Assembly (NCBI GenBank): GCA_016839545.1
Contig: JAEOUB010000532.1
Span: 1-5,504, forward strand
From: Candidatus Kariarchaeota archaeon
Lineage (GTDB): Archaea > Asgardarchaeota > Heimdallarchaeia > Heimdallarchaeales > Kariarchaeaceae
Direction: 5' to 3'
DNA length: 5,504 nucleotides
The notes beneath the pieces were generated by a model. It searched no databases. It had not been told where the DNA came from and worked only from the letters and a program-made list of their open reading frames with translations. Positions 1 through 5,257 of the stretch are shown here, piece by piece; position 1 is the stretch's first letter; the number at the start of each line of letters is the position of its first letter. The translations under genes and the position numbers were made by a program.

Positions 1-313
1 ATATTGTAGCTCAATACTTTTACTTGATGTGATGTCCTGCTTTTTTGTGATAGTTGACATATGTTGCTATAATTTCAATATTATTTTATTCTTATTGGTC
101 TCGAGTGAATACGTAATTCGATCTACAAAAATGCTTTTTGACAAAATTTATAGTATAATATCAACAAATCGTATATTGGTGTACGGTAAAAAATAGAGTG
201 ATGTCCGGTTTCATTTTATTTTAATGCAACGAAATAACTATGGTAAATATATCTAATTTGAGCAAAGGTATTGAAACTGCACCAATTCTCAAGCTCCCAA
301 CTCAGGCTCGAGT
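1..313. other. AT-rich region without a convincing gene
   Basis: This stretch lies downstream of the TfoX-like gene and is clearly richer in A and T than the coding parts of the window. I see no RNA gene, no recognisable protein and no repeat array. It has short homopolymer runs: T6 at 41-46, and A6 at 188-193, which reads as a U6 tract on the minus strand and could end the minus-strand transcript coming from 643. One plus-strand frame is open from base 2 to the TAG at 191-193, but its translation is a low-complexity string rich in Ile, Leu, Phe and Cys and resembles no family I know. Two TTGACA-like hexamers (54-59 and 138-143) are followed by TATAAT at spacings of only 8 and 10, too short for a bacterial promoter. 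Confidence 0.6.
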
Positions 314-329
314 TCATTTTGGTGGGAGC
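293..329 (-). terminator. Inverted repeat across the end of the TfoX-like gene, possible 3' hairpin
   Basis: GCTCCCA (293-299) is the exact reverse complement of TGGGAGC (323-329). A nested pair, AACTC (299-303) and GAGTT (310-314), lies inside, so two alternative small hairpins can form across the last codons and stop codon of the minus-strand gene ending at 314. On the minus strand the hairpin is not followed directly by a U-run; the nearest is U6 at 193-188. It may be a 3'-end or stability structure rather than a classical terminator. Pairing is seen in the sequence and the role is inferred. Confidence 0.25.
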
Positions 330-643
330 GAAAATGCATAGTCATAGGTATAATCAACCCACTTACGCACAATATCCTCGTCGTTACTGCCTTCCTCGTC
401 AATATACACCATTCCTCGCATTGGCTTGCCAGTGAAATCCATCTCCGTCATGTGCGGCTTGGACATCACCTCTTCGTAATTCTCCTTACCAATCCTCAAC
501 ATCACCTTGTTAGTTGTTACACCACAGGCCATATTGCCGTTGACAAGAAAACAGAGGCCGCCGAACATCTTTTTCTCGCTGTATCCTGGCCTGTCAGATA
601 ATTCATCTCGTATCTGTTGTGCCAATCCTTCATCATACACCAT
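314..643 (-). CDS. TfoX/Sxy N-terminal-domain protein
   Basis: This small 109-residue protein matches the single-domain TfoX N-terminal family. Diagnostic stretches are the opening MVYDEGLAQQIRDEL, the core KKMFGGLCFLVNGNMACGV (residues 24-42), the MLRIG strand (48-52), MDFTGKPMRGMVYI (68-81) and the C-terminal FSLPPK. The length is normal for stand-alone members. In gamma-proteobacteria the domain belongs to the competence regulator Sxy/TfoX, but stand-alone copies are widespread in bacteria and archaea and their function is not established, so a competence role should not be assumed. The ATG at 641-643 is favoured because a TATA-like TTTAAATA box starts 30 bases upstream, which would give a leaderless mRNA, and no good Shine-Dalgarno is present. 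The alcohol dehydrogenase gene ends 67 bases upstream on the same strand, but this gene seems to have its own promoter. I see no DNA-binding domain, signal peptide or membrane segment. Confidence 0.85.
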   Translation of the reverse strand: MVYDEGLAQQIRDELSDRPGYSEKKMFGGLCFLVNGNMACGVTTNKVMLRIGKENYEEVMSKPHMTEMDFTGKPMRGMVYIDEEGSNDEDIVRKWVDYTYDYAFSLPPK

Positions 644-664
644 AGAGAGCTATGCTCGTGATTT

Positions 665-673
665 CTATTTAAA
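665..673 (-). promoter_or_regulatory. TATA-like box for the TfoX-like gene
   Basis: On the minus strand this reads TTTAAATAG. Its centre is about 26 bases before the ATG at 643, the distance normally found between an archaeal TATA box and the transcription start, so the mRNA probably begins at or next to the start codon. It sits in the 67-base gap after the dehydrogenase stop codon, suggesting separate transcription of the two genes. Confidence 0.5.
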
Positions 674-710
674 CGACGCGAGAGTTGTTTCAAACTGAAT
701 GCTGTTGATA

Positions 711-1724
711 TTACATCTCAATAATTACACGGACTGCATTTCCACCTCGAAGCACCTCAAATGCCTCATTGATCTGGTCCAGTTTGAACCTGTGAGTTAT
801 CAGTCCGTCAAGTGTGATTTTTCCAGTCTCTATTAGGTAAAGGATTCGTTCAAAATCCCTTGGCGGACACCCTAAGCTTCCTATCAGTTCCAGCTCCCAG
901 AACATTATCTTGCCTGATTGAAACCCATCCCATTTCTTAGGTGAGTATCCCACAGCTACCATCTTGCCGCCTGGACCAAGACTGTCGAATGCCATCTGTT
1001 GAGTGACTGGGTTTCCCACCACCTCGAATGCAACCTCGGCACGCCCGAAATGCTTCTTGATCGCACCACGTAGATCTTCAGTTGAGGGATTGACGGTGAT
1101 TGCAGCACCCAATTTCTTTGCCAGTGCAAGCTTGTCATCTTGCAGGTCTACTGCCATAACTCTAGCACCTGCAAAATTGGCAAACTGGATGACATTGATG
1201 CCTACACCTCCACATCCAATGACTACTACTTTCTGACCTGGTTTGATCTGTGCTCGATTGATGACCGCATGATAGGGTGTGGCAACCGCATCAGCAACGA
1301 TTGAGACATCTGCCAAGCTTAGTCCTTCGGGAACCTTCACCACATCTTTCGCCTTAACTGCAATATACTCTGCAAACGCGCCATCTATATGATTTCCCAG
1401 CATCTGTTGTCTTGAGCAAATAGTTTCTCTGCCTGCAAGGCAGTACTCGCAGGTGCCACAGGTAAGTACTGGAGGTATGAGAACAGGATCACCGACTTCA
1501 AAGCCGGAAACATTCTTTCCGACTACTTCAACAAGTCCTGATGCCTCATGACCCAAGATCAATGGTTTCTGCTTGAAAGTTGGAGTACCCTCGATATAGC
1601 CCTCATCTGTATGGCACACACCACATGCTACCACCTTGACTAGGATCTCGGTATCACTGGGCTCTGGTTTGTCGATCTCTTCAATTTTCAGGGTGTGGGA
1701 TCCGTCAAATATTGCAGCTTTCAT
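711..1724 (-). CDS. Zinc-dependent alcohol dehydrogenase (MDR family), similar to 6-hydroxycyclohexenyl-CoA dehydrogenase (Had)
   Basis: A 337-residue medium-chain NAD(P)-dependent zinc dehydrogenase that oxidises an alcohol to a carbonyl in the cytosol. Visible features: catalytic-zinc Cys37 in CGVCHTD, His59-Glu60 in GHEASG, the four structural-zinc cysteines 89, 92, 95 and 103, and the Rossmann motif VVIGCGGVGINV (167-178), with Asp193 at the end of the second strand favouring NAD over NADP. The third catalytic-zinc position is Asp145 (VADAVATPYHAV) where yeast-type enzymes have Cys. That segment and GSLGCPPRDFERIL (282-295) recall, from memory, the Had enzymes of anaerobic benzoyl-CoA degradation. 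This would fit the BcrC-like gene nearby, but the substrate is unproven. I chose the ATG at 1722-1724 (MKAAIFDG, the usual family N-terminus). It has GGAG (minus strand 1738-1735) 10 bases upstream and a TATA-like box at 1749-1758. The frame stays open to an ATG at 1790, adding 22 residues unlike the family. Length is normal. Confidence 0.9.
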   Translation of the reverse strand: MKAAIFDGSHTLKIEEIDKPEPSDTEILVKVVACGVCHTDEGYIEGTPTFKQKPLILGHEASGLVEVVGKNVSGFEVGDPVLIPPVLTCGTCEYCLAGRETICSRQQMLGNHIDGAFAEYIAVKAKDVVKVPEGLSLADVSIVADAVATPYHAVINRAQIKPGQKVVVIGCGGVGINVIQFANFAGARVMAVDLQDDKLALAKKLGAAITVNPSTEDLRGAIKKHFGRAEVAFEVVGNPVTQQMAFDSLGPGGKMVAVGYSPKKWDGFQSGKIMFWELELIGSLGCPPRDFERILYLIETGKITLDGLITHRFKLDQINEAFEVLRGGNAVRVIIEM

Positions 1725-1748
1725 ACTGACCATGCTCCGGTATGCCTT

Positions 1749-1758
1749 GATATATTTT
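1749..1758 (-). promoter_or_regulatory. TATA-like box for the alcohol dehydrogenase gene
   Basis: The minus strand reads AAAATATATC, centred about 29 bases before the preferred ATG at 1724. Using a usual archaeal TATA-to-start distance near 26, transcription would begin around 1727, giving an almost leaderless mRNA that excludes the longer reading from 1790. A GGAG at minus-strand 1738-1735 would then lie outside the message, so only one of these two initiation modes may be real. Confidence 0.4.
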
Positions 1759-1792
1759 GTGTAGTTTAAAACTTCAAACGATTGTTTCACTG

Positions 1793-1854
1793 ATTCAGAT
1801 TGCCCATTCAGTAAACTCGGGATGAAAGGAATGATCTTCCCGAAAATTCAGTAA
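1793..1854. promoter_or_regulatory. Direct repeats and hairpin between divergent promoters
   Basis: The stretch between the dehydrogenase and acetyltransferase promoters contains an exact 9-base direct repeat, ATTCAGTAA, at 1806-1814 and 1846-1854, exactly 40 bases apart (about four helical turns). A third partial copy, ATTCAG, is at 1793-1798. Between the two full copies is an imperfect inverted repeat: TCGGGATGA (1817-1825) against TCTTCCCGA (1835-1843), with one mismatch and a 9-base loop. This is the layout expected of a regulator-binding region for one or both divergent genes. The repeats are seen; the regulatory role is inferred. Confidence 0.35.
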
Positions 1855-1879
1855 GCCAAATATGGAGTACCCACTATTG

Positions 1880-1896
1880 ATATAAATTATATATTT
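1880..1896 (+). promoter_or_regulatory. TATA-like box for the GNAT acetyltransferase gene
   Basis: The sequence ATATAAATTATATATTT starts 29 bases before the ATG at 1909. It is the strongest TATA-like element in the window. At the standard archaeal distance transcription would start at or within a few bases of the ATG, giving a leaderless mRNA. A purine run (AGGGG, 1902-1906) ends only 2 bases before the ATG, too close to act as a normal Shine-Dalgarno. Confidence 0.6.
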
Positions 1897-1908
1897 ACGT
1901 CAGGGGTC

Positions 1909-2343
1909 ATGGATGAGATAGTCACGCAATACAATATACGTCAGGCCACACCTGAGGATCTTCCTCAGATAATCACAATAGATCAGGAGCTAGGTGGTCT
2001 TAACCCAATGCTGGAAGAAAAATTTGGAGAGTTGCACGGACATCCCGAAGGTCATTTTCTCGTGGCTGAGTTCAAAGGTGAAGTGGTGGGTTTTGCCGGG
2101 GGGATTATCAGGCACAATGAGTTCGGAGAGGCAGATCCAATAGGATACATTACACATGTAGGCCTTCGATCAGATTTCAAATCCAAGGGTATGGGGAGGA
2201 TGCTGGGTGATCAGCTTATAGAGGTGATGTCTGAGCAGTGTGAGCGTTTCAGAACTATTCTTGGATTTGACAGAATTGATCTTCAATCATTCTTCAATCA
2301 TCTTGGTTTCAAACGAACTGATTACTTGGTATACGAGAGTTAA
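1909..2343 (+). CDS. GNAT family N-acetyltransferase
   Basis: This 144-residue protein is a compact GCN5-related N-acetyltransferase that would transfer an acetyl group from acetyl-CoA to an amine; the acceptor cannot be predicted. It begins with the typical first strand and helix, YNIRQATPEDLPQIITIDQE (8-27). The central strand GHFLVAEFKGEVVGFAGGII (48-67) and the acetyl-CoA pyrophosphate-binding region YITHVGLRSDFKSKGMGRML (80-99) follow, where KSKGMG corresponds to the Q/R-x-x-G-x-G/A motif with Lys in the first position. The C-terminal FFNHLGFKRTDYLVYE (128-143) is the usual last helix and strand. Length is normal for a single domain, and there is no signal peptide. The start is the first ATG after a strong TATA box, predicted leaderless. 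It is divergent from the dehydrogenase and converges on the hemerythrin-like gene, sharing 4 bases at the stop codons. The stand-alone ribosomal-protein RimI type is possible, but I cannot separate subfamilies. Confidence 0.9.
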   Translation: MDEIVTQYNIRQATPEDLPQIITIDQELGGLNPMLEEKFGELHGHPEGHFLVAEFKGEVVGFAGGIIRHNEFGEADPIGYITHVGLRSDFKSKGMGRMLGDQLIEVMSEQCERFRTILGFDRIDLQSFFNHLGFKRTDYLVYES

Positions 2344-2846
2344 AGTGAATAGGTCACTGTATCGAGGAGAGCCAGCAACTTAGCAGTTGTGTTGAGATCT
2401 TCTACTTCAAGGAATTTAACACGTAATTGCTCCATTTCCGATGTATCAAACCGACTCACGACAAGTTCTGGGAAAAGGGTATCCTCTATCTCGATATGGC
2501 GTCTGATGAGTGAACCATAATCTTGTGCATCATCTGAGAAGGATGTTTTGGCAGAAATTCTTCCAACAAGTCTTCTACCCTCAACATGTTGTGCCTGCAA
2601 TTCACCAATCGGAGAGAACTCACCCTGGAGTGTCTCATCTTTCTCAAACAGCGCAGTAAACAGGAGATCCTCCTCTTTTTGATGATGTCCTACATCTGCA
2701 TACTGTCGAAAGAAGTGAACCATATTGTCAATGGGATCAACAAGCAATTCTCCTTTCTGCGCAATTCTGGCCAAACGATCAAGGAGATCAACTCCCCTGA
2801 GTATGTTTCTATGCTCCTCTTTGAGGATCTCAACGGGGTCCATCAT
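2340..2846 (-). CDS. Hemerythrin-like HHE di-iron protein
   Basis: A 168-residue, mostly helical protein of the HHE cation-binding (hemerythrin-like) family, which binds a non-heme di-iron site and in various members carries or senses O2, handles NO, or helps repair iron-sulfur clusters. Likely ligands fall in four helices: His12 (KEEHRNIL), His54 with Glu58 (HHQKEEDLLF, HxxxE), His87 (QAQHVEGRRLV) and His117 with Glu121 (RRHIEIEDTLFPE, HxxxE). The full ligand set therefore seems present. The C-terminal 45 residues or so are less conserved and may form another helix. It is the second gene of an operon, starting 5 bases after the BcrC-like gene. The Shine-Dalgarno AGGTGAT (minus strand 2853-2847) overlaps that gene's TAG. 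Of the two consecutive ATG codons, the second (2843) has the better 5-base spacing, so the mature protein may be 167 residues. The 3' end overlaps the convergent GNAT gene by 4 bases. I infer a protective or sensory role for the oxygen-sensitive reductase. Confidence 0.88.
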   Translation of the reverse strand: MMDPVEILKEEHRNILRGVDLLDRLARIAQKGELLVDPIDNMVHFFRQYADVGHHQKEEDLLFTALFEKDETLQGEFSPIGELQAQHVEGRRLVGRISAKTSFSDDAQDYGSLIRRHIEIEDTLFPELVVSRFDTSEMEQLRVKFLEVEDLNTTAKLLALLDTVTYSL

Positions 2847-2853
2847 ATCACCT
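2847..2853 (-). promoter_or_regulatory. Shine-Dalgarno inside the upstream stop codon
   Basis: The minus strand reads TAGGTGATATGATG: the stop codon TAG of the BcrC-like gene supplies the start of AGGTGAT, a perfect match to the archaeal GGAGGTGAT consensus, before two adjacent ATG codons (2846 and 2843). This arrangement favours termination-reinitiation, hence translational coupling and matched amounts of the two proteins. Spacing favours the second ATG. Confidence 0.6.
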
Positions 2854-4015
2854 AGTCAAATAGCATACTCTCTACGAATGTCTCGAGACTCAATCTGATA
2901 TTTTCATATCCAGAACCTCGCTCTTCATATTCAATATGGACCGATGATATGTCATTATCATGTAGAATATGCTGTTGCAGTACCAGATCATCCAGAGCTG
3001 GTTCACAGAATTTTGCCGTCAGAAAAACCACTCCATCGGCTTTGGCTGCTTTTACCCGTTGCATCATAATCTCGCCTTTTTCACCCTCATGAAATCGGGT
3101 GGCGAGTTTCGCTCCCTTGTGAATATAGGACTCGGCGAGTGCCCCAATTGGATCTTCGGCCTCAGGATCAACATCATCAGCTAGATATCTGCGTCCAATC
3201 ATAAATTCATCATCAATGACATAGCAACCCACCATCTCAATGAGTTCAATGATATCCTGAGGAGGTTGCTCACAGAAGTTGCCTGTGATCACCACTCTAA
3301 TAGCGTCACGTTCATTTCTCTCTGTCTTCTTGATTTTCTCTAGATATTCTTCCAACAGAGCATTATGTCGTGATACATCTATCACGCTACCTGCTCTCAT
3401 TACGAGGTAAAGATCTGCCAAAGGCACATTCCAAGGCATCTCAGATCGATAATCATAGATCTCTCGTTGTAGTTCCCGGTTTCTATTATACAGGCGGATA
3501 GACTCTCTCAAATTATCGATCTCAAGAGTTTCATCTGGGAACAGTGTTGCTATCATTTCACGATATTCTTTGCTGAGAAACTTGACTGATCCCGATGACT
3601 CAAAATTCTGTGACAAATGCAACATATAGCTCGGCTTCCCGGATCTTCTGTCAAAGATACCAGATAGATTCCGGGCAACATCACAGATAAATGGGAATAC
3701 GTATCCATCGAAATATTTGGAAAAGACCTCTGAGCCCAGCATGAGTACAGTTGTGGATTTTGATATACTGCAGCTGACGCTCCCTAAGATGGCATCCGCA
3801 TGGGAAATCGAAATCTTCTCTCCACCTCCAAAAAGATTGACAGGGAGATGACCCATGGCATGGATCAACTCAGGGGGGACATATACAGGGAATGTTCCAA
3901 CTACCTTTTTTCCGGGGTTCTGAGCCCTCCATTTTCCAACCTCCTCGAAGTCAAGATCATACACTGCTTTACTTAGATCTAGACTCTCTAGAGGAATGAC
4001 GGAATCAACTGTCAT
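2852..4015 (-). CDS. BcrC-like benzoyl-CoA reductase / 2-hydroxyacyl-CoA dehydratase (HgdB/BcrC) subunit
   Basis: A 387-residue member of the 2-hydroxyglutaryl-CoA dehydratase D-component family, closest in my memory to benzoyl-CoA reductase subunit C. Shared stretches are VVGTFPVYVPPELIHAMGHL (38-57), FPFICDVARNLSGIF (107-121), SEMPWNVPLADLYLVMRAG (191-209), VVITGNFCEQPP (241-252), GCYVIDDEFMIGRRYL (263-278) and the C-terminal ENIRLSLETFVESM. Such subunits hold an oxygen-sensitive [4Fe-4S] cluster and, with a BcrB/HgdA-type partner and an ATP-driven activator, reduce or dehydrate an acyl-CoA. Cys82, Cys111 and Cys337 (FCEPA) occupy the conserved cluster-ligand positions; Cys248 and Cys264 are also family-conserved. 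Length is full. The ATG at 4013-4015 follows a TATA-like box by about 22 bases from its centre, so the mRNA is probably leaderless; a GGAG lies only 1 base away. It is the first gene of an operon with the HHE protein. No partner subunit or activator is in the window, so benzoyl-CoA reductase activity is not established. Confidence 0.9.
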   Translation of the reverse strand: MTVDSVIPLESLDLSKAVYDLDFEEVGKWRAQNPGKKVVGTFPVYVPPELIHAMGHLPVNLFGGGEKISISHADAILGSVSCSISKSTTVLMLGSEVFSKYFDGYVFPFICDVARNLSGIFDRRSGKPSYMLHLSQNFESSGSVKFLSKEYREMIATLFPDETLEIDNLRESIRLYNRNRELQREIYDYRSEMPWNVPLADLYLVMRAGSVIDVSRHNALLEEYLEKIKKTERNERDAIRVVITGNFCEQPPQDIIELIEMVGCYVIDDEFMIGRRYLADDVDPEAEDPIGALAESYIHKGAKLATRFHEGEKGEIMMQRVKAAKADGVVFLTAKFCEPALDDLVLQQHILHDNDISSVHIEYEERGSGYENIRLSLETFVESMLFD

Positions 4016-4030
4016 ACTCCTACATTATTG

Positions 4031-4042
4031 GCTATATTTATG
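4031..4042 (-). promoter_or_regulatory. TATA-like box for the BcrC-like/HHE operon
   Basis: The minus strand reads CATAAATATAGC. Its centre is about 22 bases before the ATG at 4015, so transcription should start at or very near the start codon. The palindrome at 4075-4100 lies about 33 bases further upstream, a place where archaeal activators often bind. Confidence 0.5.
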
Positions 4043-4074
4043 ATAGTTTTTGGTACGGGATGGACACATGTACA

Positions 4075-4100
4075 GAAAAATATTGTATACAATAAATTTC
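4075..4100. promoter_or_regulatory. Palindromic candidate operator
   Basis: A perfect 14-base palindrome, TATTGTATACAATA (4081-4094), is flanked by two unpaired A/A positions on each side and then by GAAA (4075-4078) and TTTC (4097-4100), which pair again. In all 22 of 26 positions are symmetric. It sits in the 179-base gap between the divergent BcrC-like operon and LRR gene, upstream of both presumed promoters. The symmetry suits a dimeric helix-turn-helix regulator. AT-rich DNA produces short palindromes by chance, but this length is unusual. No regulator gene is in the window. Confidence 0.5.
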
Positions 4101-4163
4101 GTAGTCAAAAAATTCATGAAGCTGAACATTTGGCTCAATTTTCTCTCCTACCTCATGAAGACA

Positions 4164-4171
4164 GATTAAAG
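4164..4171 (+). promoter_or_regulatory. Weak TATA-like box for the LRR gene
   Basis: GATTAAAG is centred about 28 bases before the ATG at 4195, the right distance for a leaderless message. It is a poorer TATA match than those of the neighbouring genes. The purine-rich GAAGAGG (4171-4177) lies too far from the ATG to be a standard Shine-Dalgarno. Confidence 0.25.
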
Positions 4172-4194
4172 AAGAGGTACTCACTCTATTTTGT

Positions 4195-5106
4195 ATGGAT
4201 CCTGACCATGCCATTAAGAGGTTGATGTATGCCCTTCCTGAAGGTATGGTAATGACGAATTCAAGGAATTATCAAATTGGTAGTGTCTACGTCCAACGAG
4301 GAAATAAGATCCTTGGATTGTGTTTGGATCGAGTGCCAGAGAAAGTGTTACATGATCTTGAGCTGGATCCTGACACTTTTCCAGACCTTATTGATCTCGT
4401 CGTTCGCTCTACCTCTCTTCGTGACTTGCCTTCATGGGTTCACGAGTTTAATCAGGTGGAAAATCTTATTCTGAAAGGTCTTGATATGCAAAAACTTGCA
4501 CTAGATCTTACCGACTTTAGGCGTTTACGCTTCCTTGCAATGCCCAATAACTCACTTAGTGAACTACCTTCGCTGGATGCCAACAACATCTTTCGTCTCA
4601 ATCTAAACCGCAACAGGTTTGAGGAATTTCCCCAGAGTGTAACAGAATTACCTAACCTGGTCTCATTGATGATTGACGAGAATTTCCTGACATCAATGCC
4701 TGATTCCATCGCATCCTCAGTCATGCAGGCAATCAGTGCAGAGAATAACCAGCTTTCTACTTTCCCCGGATTTCTTGAACACCAAATGCAGTTACATTCT
4801 GCAGATCTTTCACGCAATTTCATCCAGGAAATTCCTCCTTGGATCACACACTTCACTGAGTTGGAATACCTGAATCTCGGTTGGAACCAGATCAGGATTG
4901 TACCTGAAGAGATTGCCTCTCTTACACGTATCAGGCTCCTTGAACTACAGTCAAATCCTCTGGAGGACTTCGATATCTCCTGTCTTTACGGCCTTACCAA
5001 TCTTGGCATCCTGAATCTTGAGGATACTTTCAGTCTAACAACAATTCCAGAAAAAATCAGAGCATATCGGAAATTATTTGATCTCAAATTCGTAATTAAA
5101 TATTGA
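4195..5106 (+). CDS. Leucine-rich repeat protein
   Basis: A 303-residue protein, most of which is a leucine-rich-repeat solenoid and therefore probably a protein-binding scaffold; partner and process are unknown. After about 60 non-repeat residues come roughly ten repeats of 20-25 residues, starting near 65, 88, 111, 132, 155, 176, 198, 223, 246 and 270. They follow the LxxLxLxxNxLxxLPxxI plan, clearest in YLNLGWNQIRIVPEEI (225-240) and RLNLNRNRFEEFPQSV (134-149). This short type with a Pro near the end of the repeat resembles the typical bacterial/plant-like LRRs rather than the long ribonuclease-inhibitor type. There is no signal peptide, membrane segment, kinase or GTPase domain, so it should be a cytosolic stand-alone LRR. 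The final repeat is followed by only about 10 residues, without an obvious capping motif. The ATG at 4195 is the first in frame after a TGA at 4156-4158. It is divergent from the BcrC-like operon. Confidence 0.85.
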   Translation: MDPDHAIKRLMYALPEGMVMTNSRNYQIGSVYVQRGNKILGLCLDRVPEKVLHDLELDPDTFPDLIDLVVRSTSLRDLPSWVHEFNQVENLILKGLDMQKLALDLTDFRRLRFLAMPNNSLSELPSLDANNIFRLNLNRNRFEEFPQSVTELPNLVSLMIDENFLTSMPDSIASSVMQAISAENNQLSTFPGFLEHQMQLHSADLSRNFIQEIPPWITHFTELEYLNLGWNQIRIVPEEIASLTRIRLLELQSNPLEDFDISCLYGLTNLGILNLEDTFSLTTIPEKIRAYRKLFDLKFVIKY

Positions 5107-5136
5107 AAATTGAAAAATCAGTTTGTCATGCTTAGA

Positions 5137-5180
5137 GGTAGATGATTTAAATTTCACTTATCGCTCAAATTTTGTCTACC
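5137..5180. repeat. Imperfect inverted repeat after the LRR gene
   Basis: GGTAGA (5137-5142) pairs with TCTACC (5175-5180), and AAATTT (5149-5154) pairs with AAATTT (5167-5172). The two helices are separated by an internal loop of 6 against 2 bases and closed by a 12-base loop. It begins 31 bases past the LRR stop codon and may be a 3'-end structure of that transcript. It is not followed by a strong T-run, and the half of the stem that is only A/T is weak, so chance is possible. Confidence 0.25.
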
Positions 5181-5257
5181 GTTTGAAAAGTATCAGAACA
5201 ATTCACTTTTAAAAATCCAAACCGGGGCGAGATAAGATAGGGTTACAACCAAACTTA

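Noticed and set aside
54..159. Bacterial-type promoters: TTGACA with TATAAT at 54-73 and 138-159
   Set aside because: Spacings of 8 and 10 bases are far from the required 16-18, and such hexamers are expected in AT-rich DNA.
2..193. Open plus-strand frame from the left edge to a TAG, possible end of an off-window gene
   Set aside because: The translation is low-complexity, rich in Ile, Leu, Phe and Cys, as expected from translating AT-rich non-coding DNA, and shows no family motif. The length is a little unusual for chance, so a partial membrane-protein end cannot be fully excluded.
507..698. 63-codon plus-strand open frame
   Set aside because: It lies opposite the TfoX-like gene and its promoter, has no recognisable motif and no initiation signal; it is a shadow.
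1725..1790. 22-codon N-terminal extension of the alcohol dehydrogenase
   Set aside because: The residues are unlike the family N-terminus, which begins MKAAIFDG, and the TATA-like box at 1749-1758 lies inside the extension. The inner start is preferred.
4028..4225. 65-codon plus-strand open frame between the divergent genes
   Set aside because: It covers the BcrC-like promoter and palindrome and overlaps the LRR start in another frame. Its translation matches nothing, and no Shine-Dalgarno or suitably placed TATA box serves its ATG.
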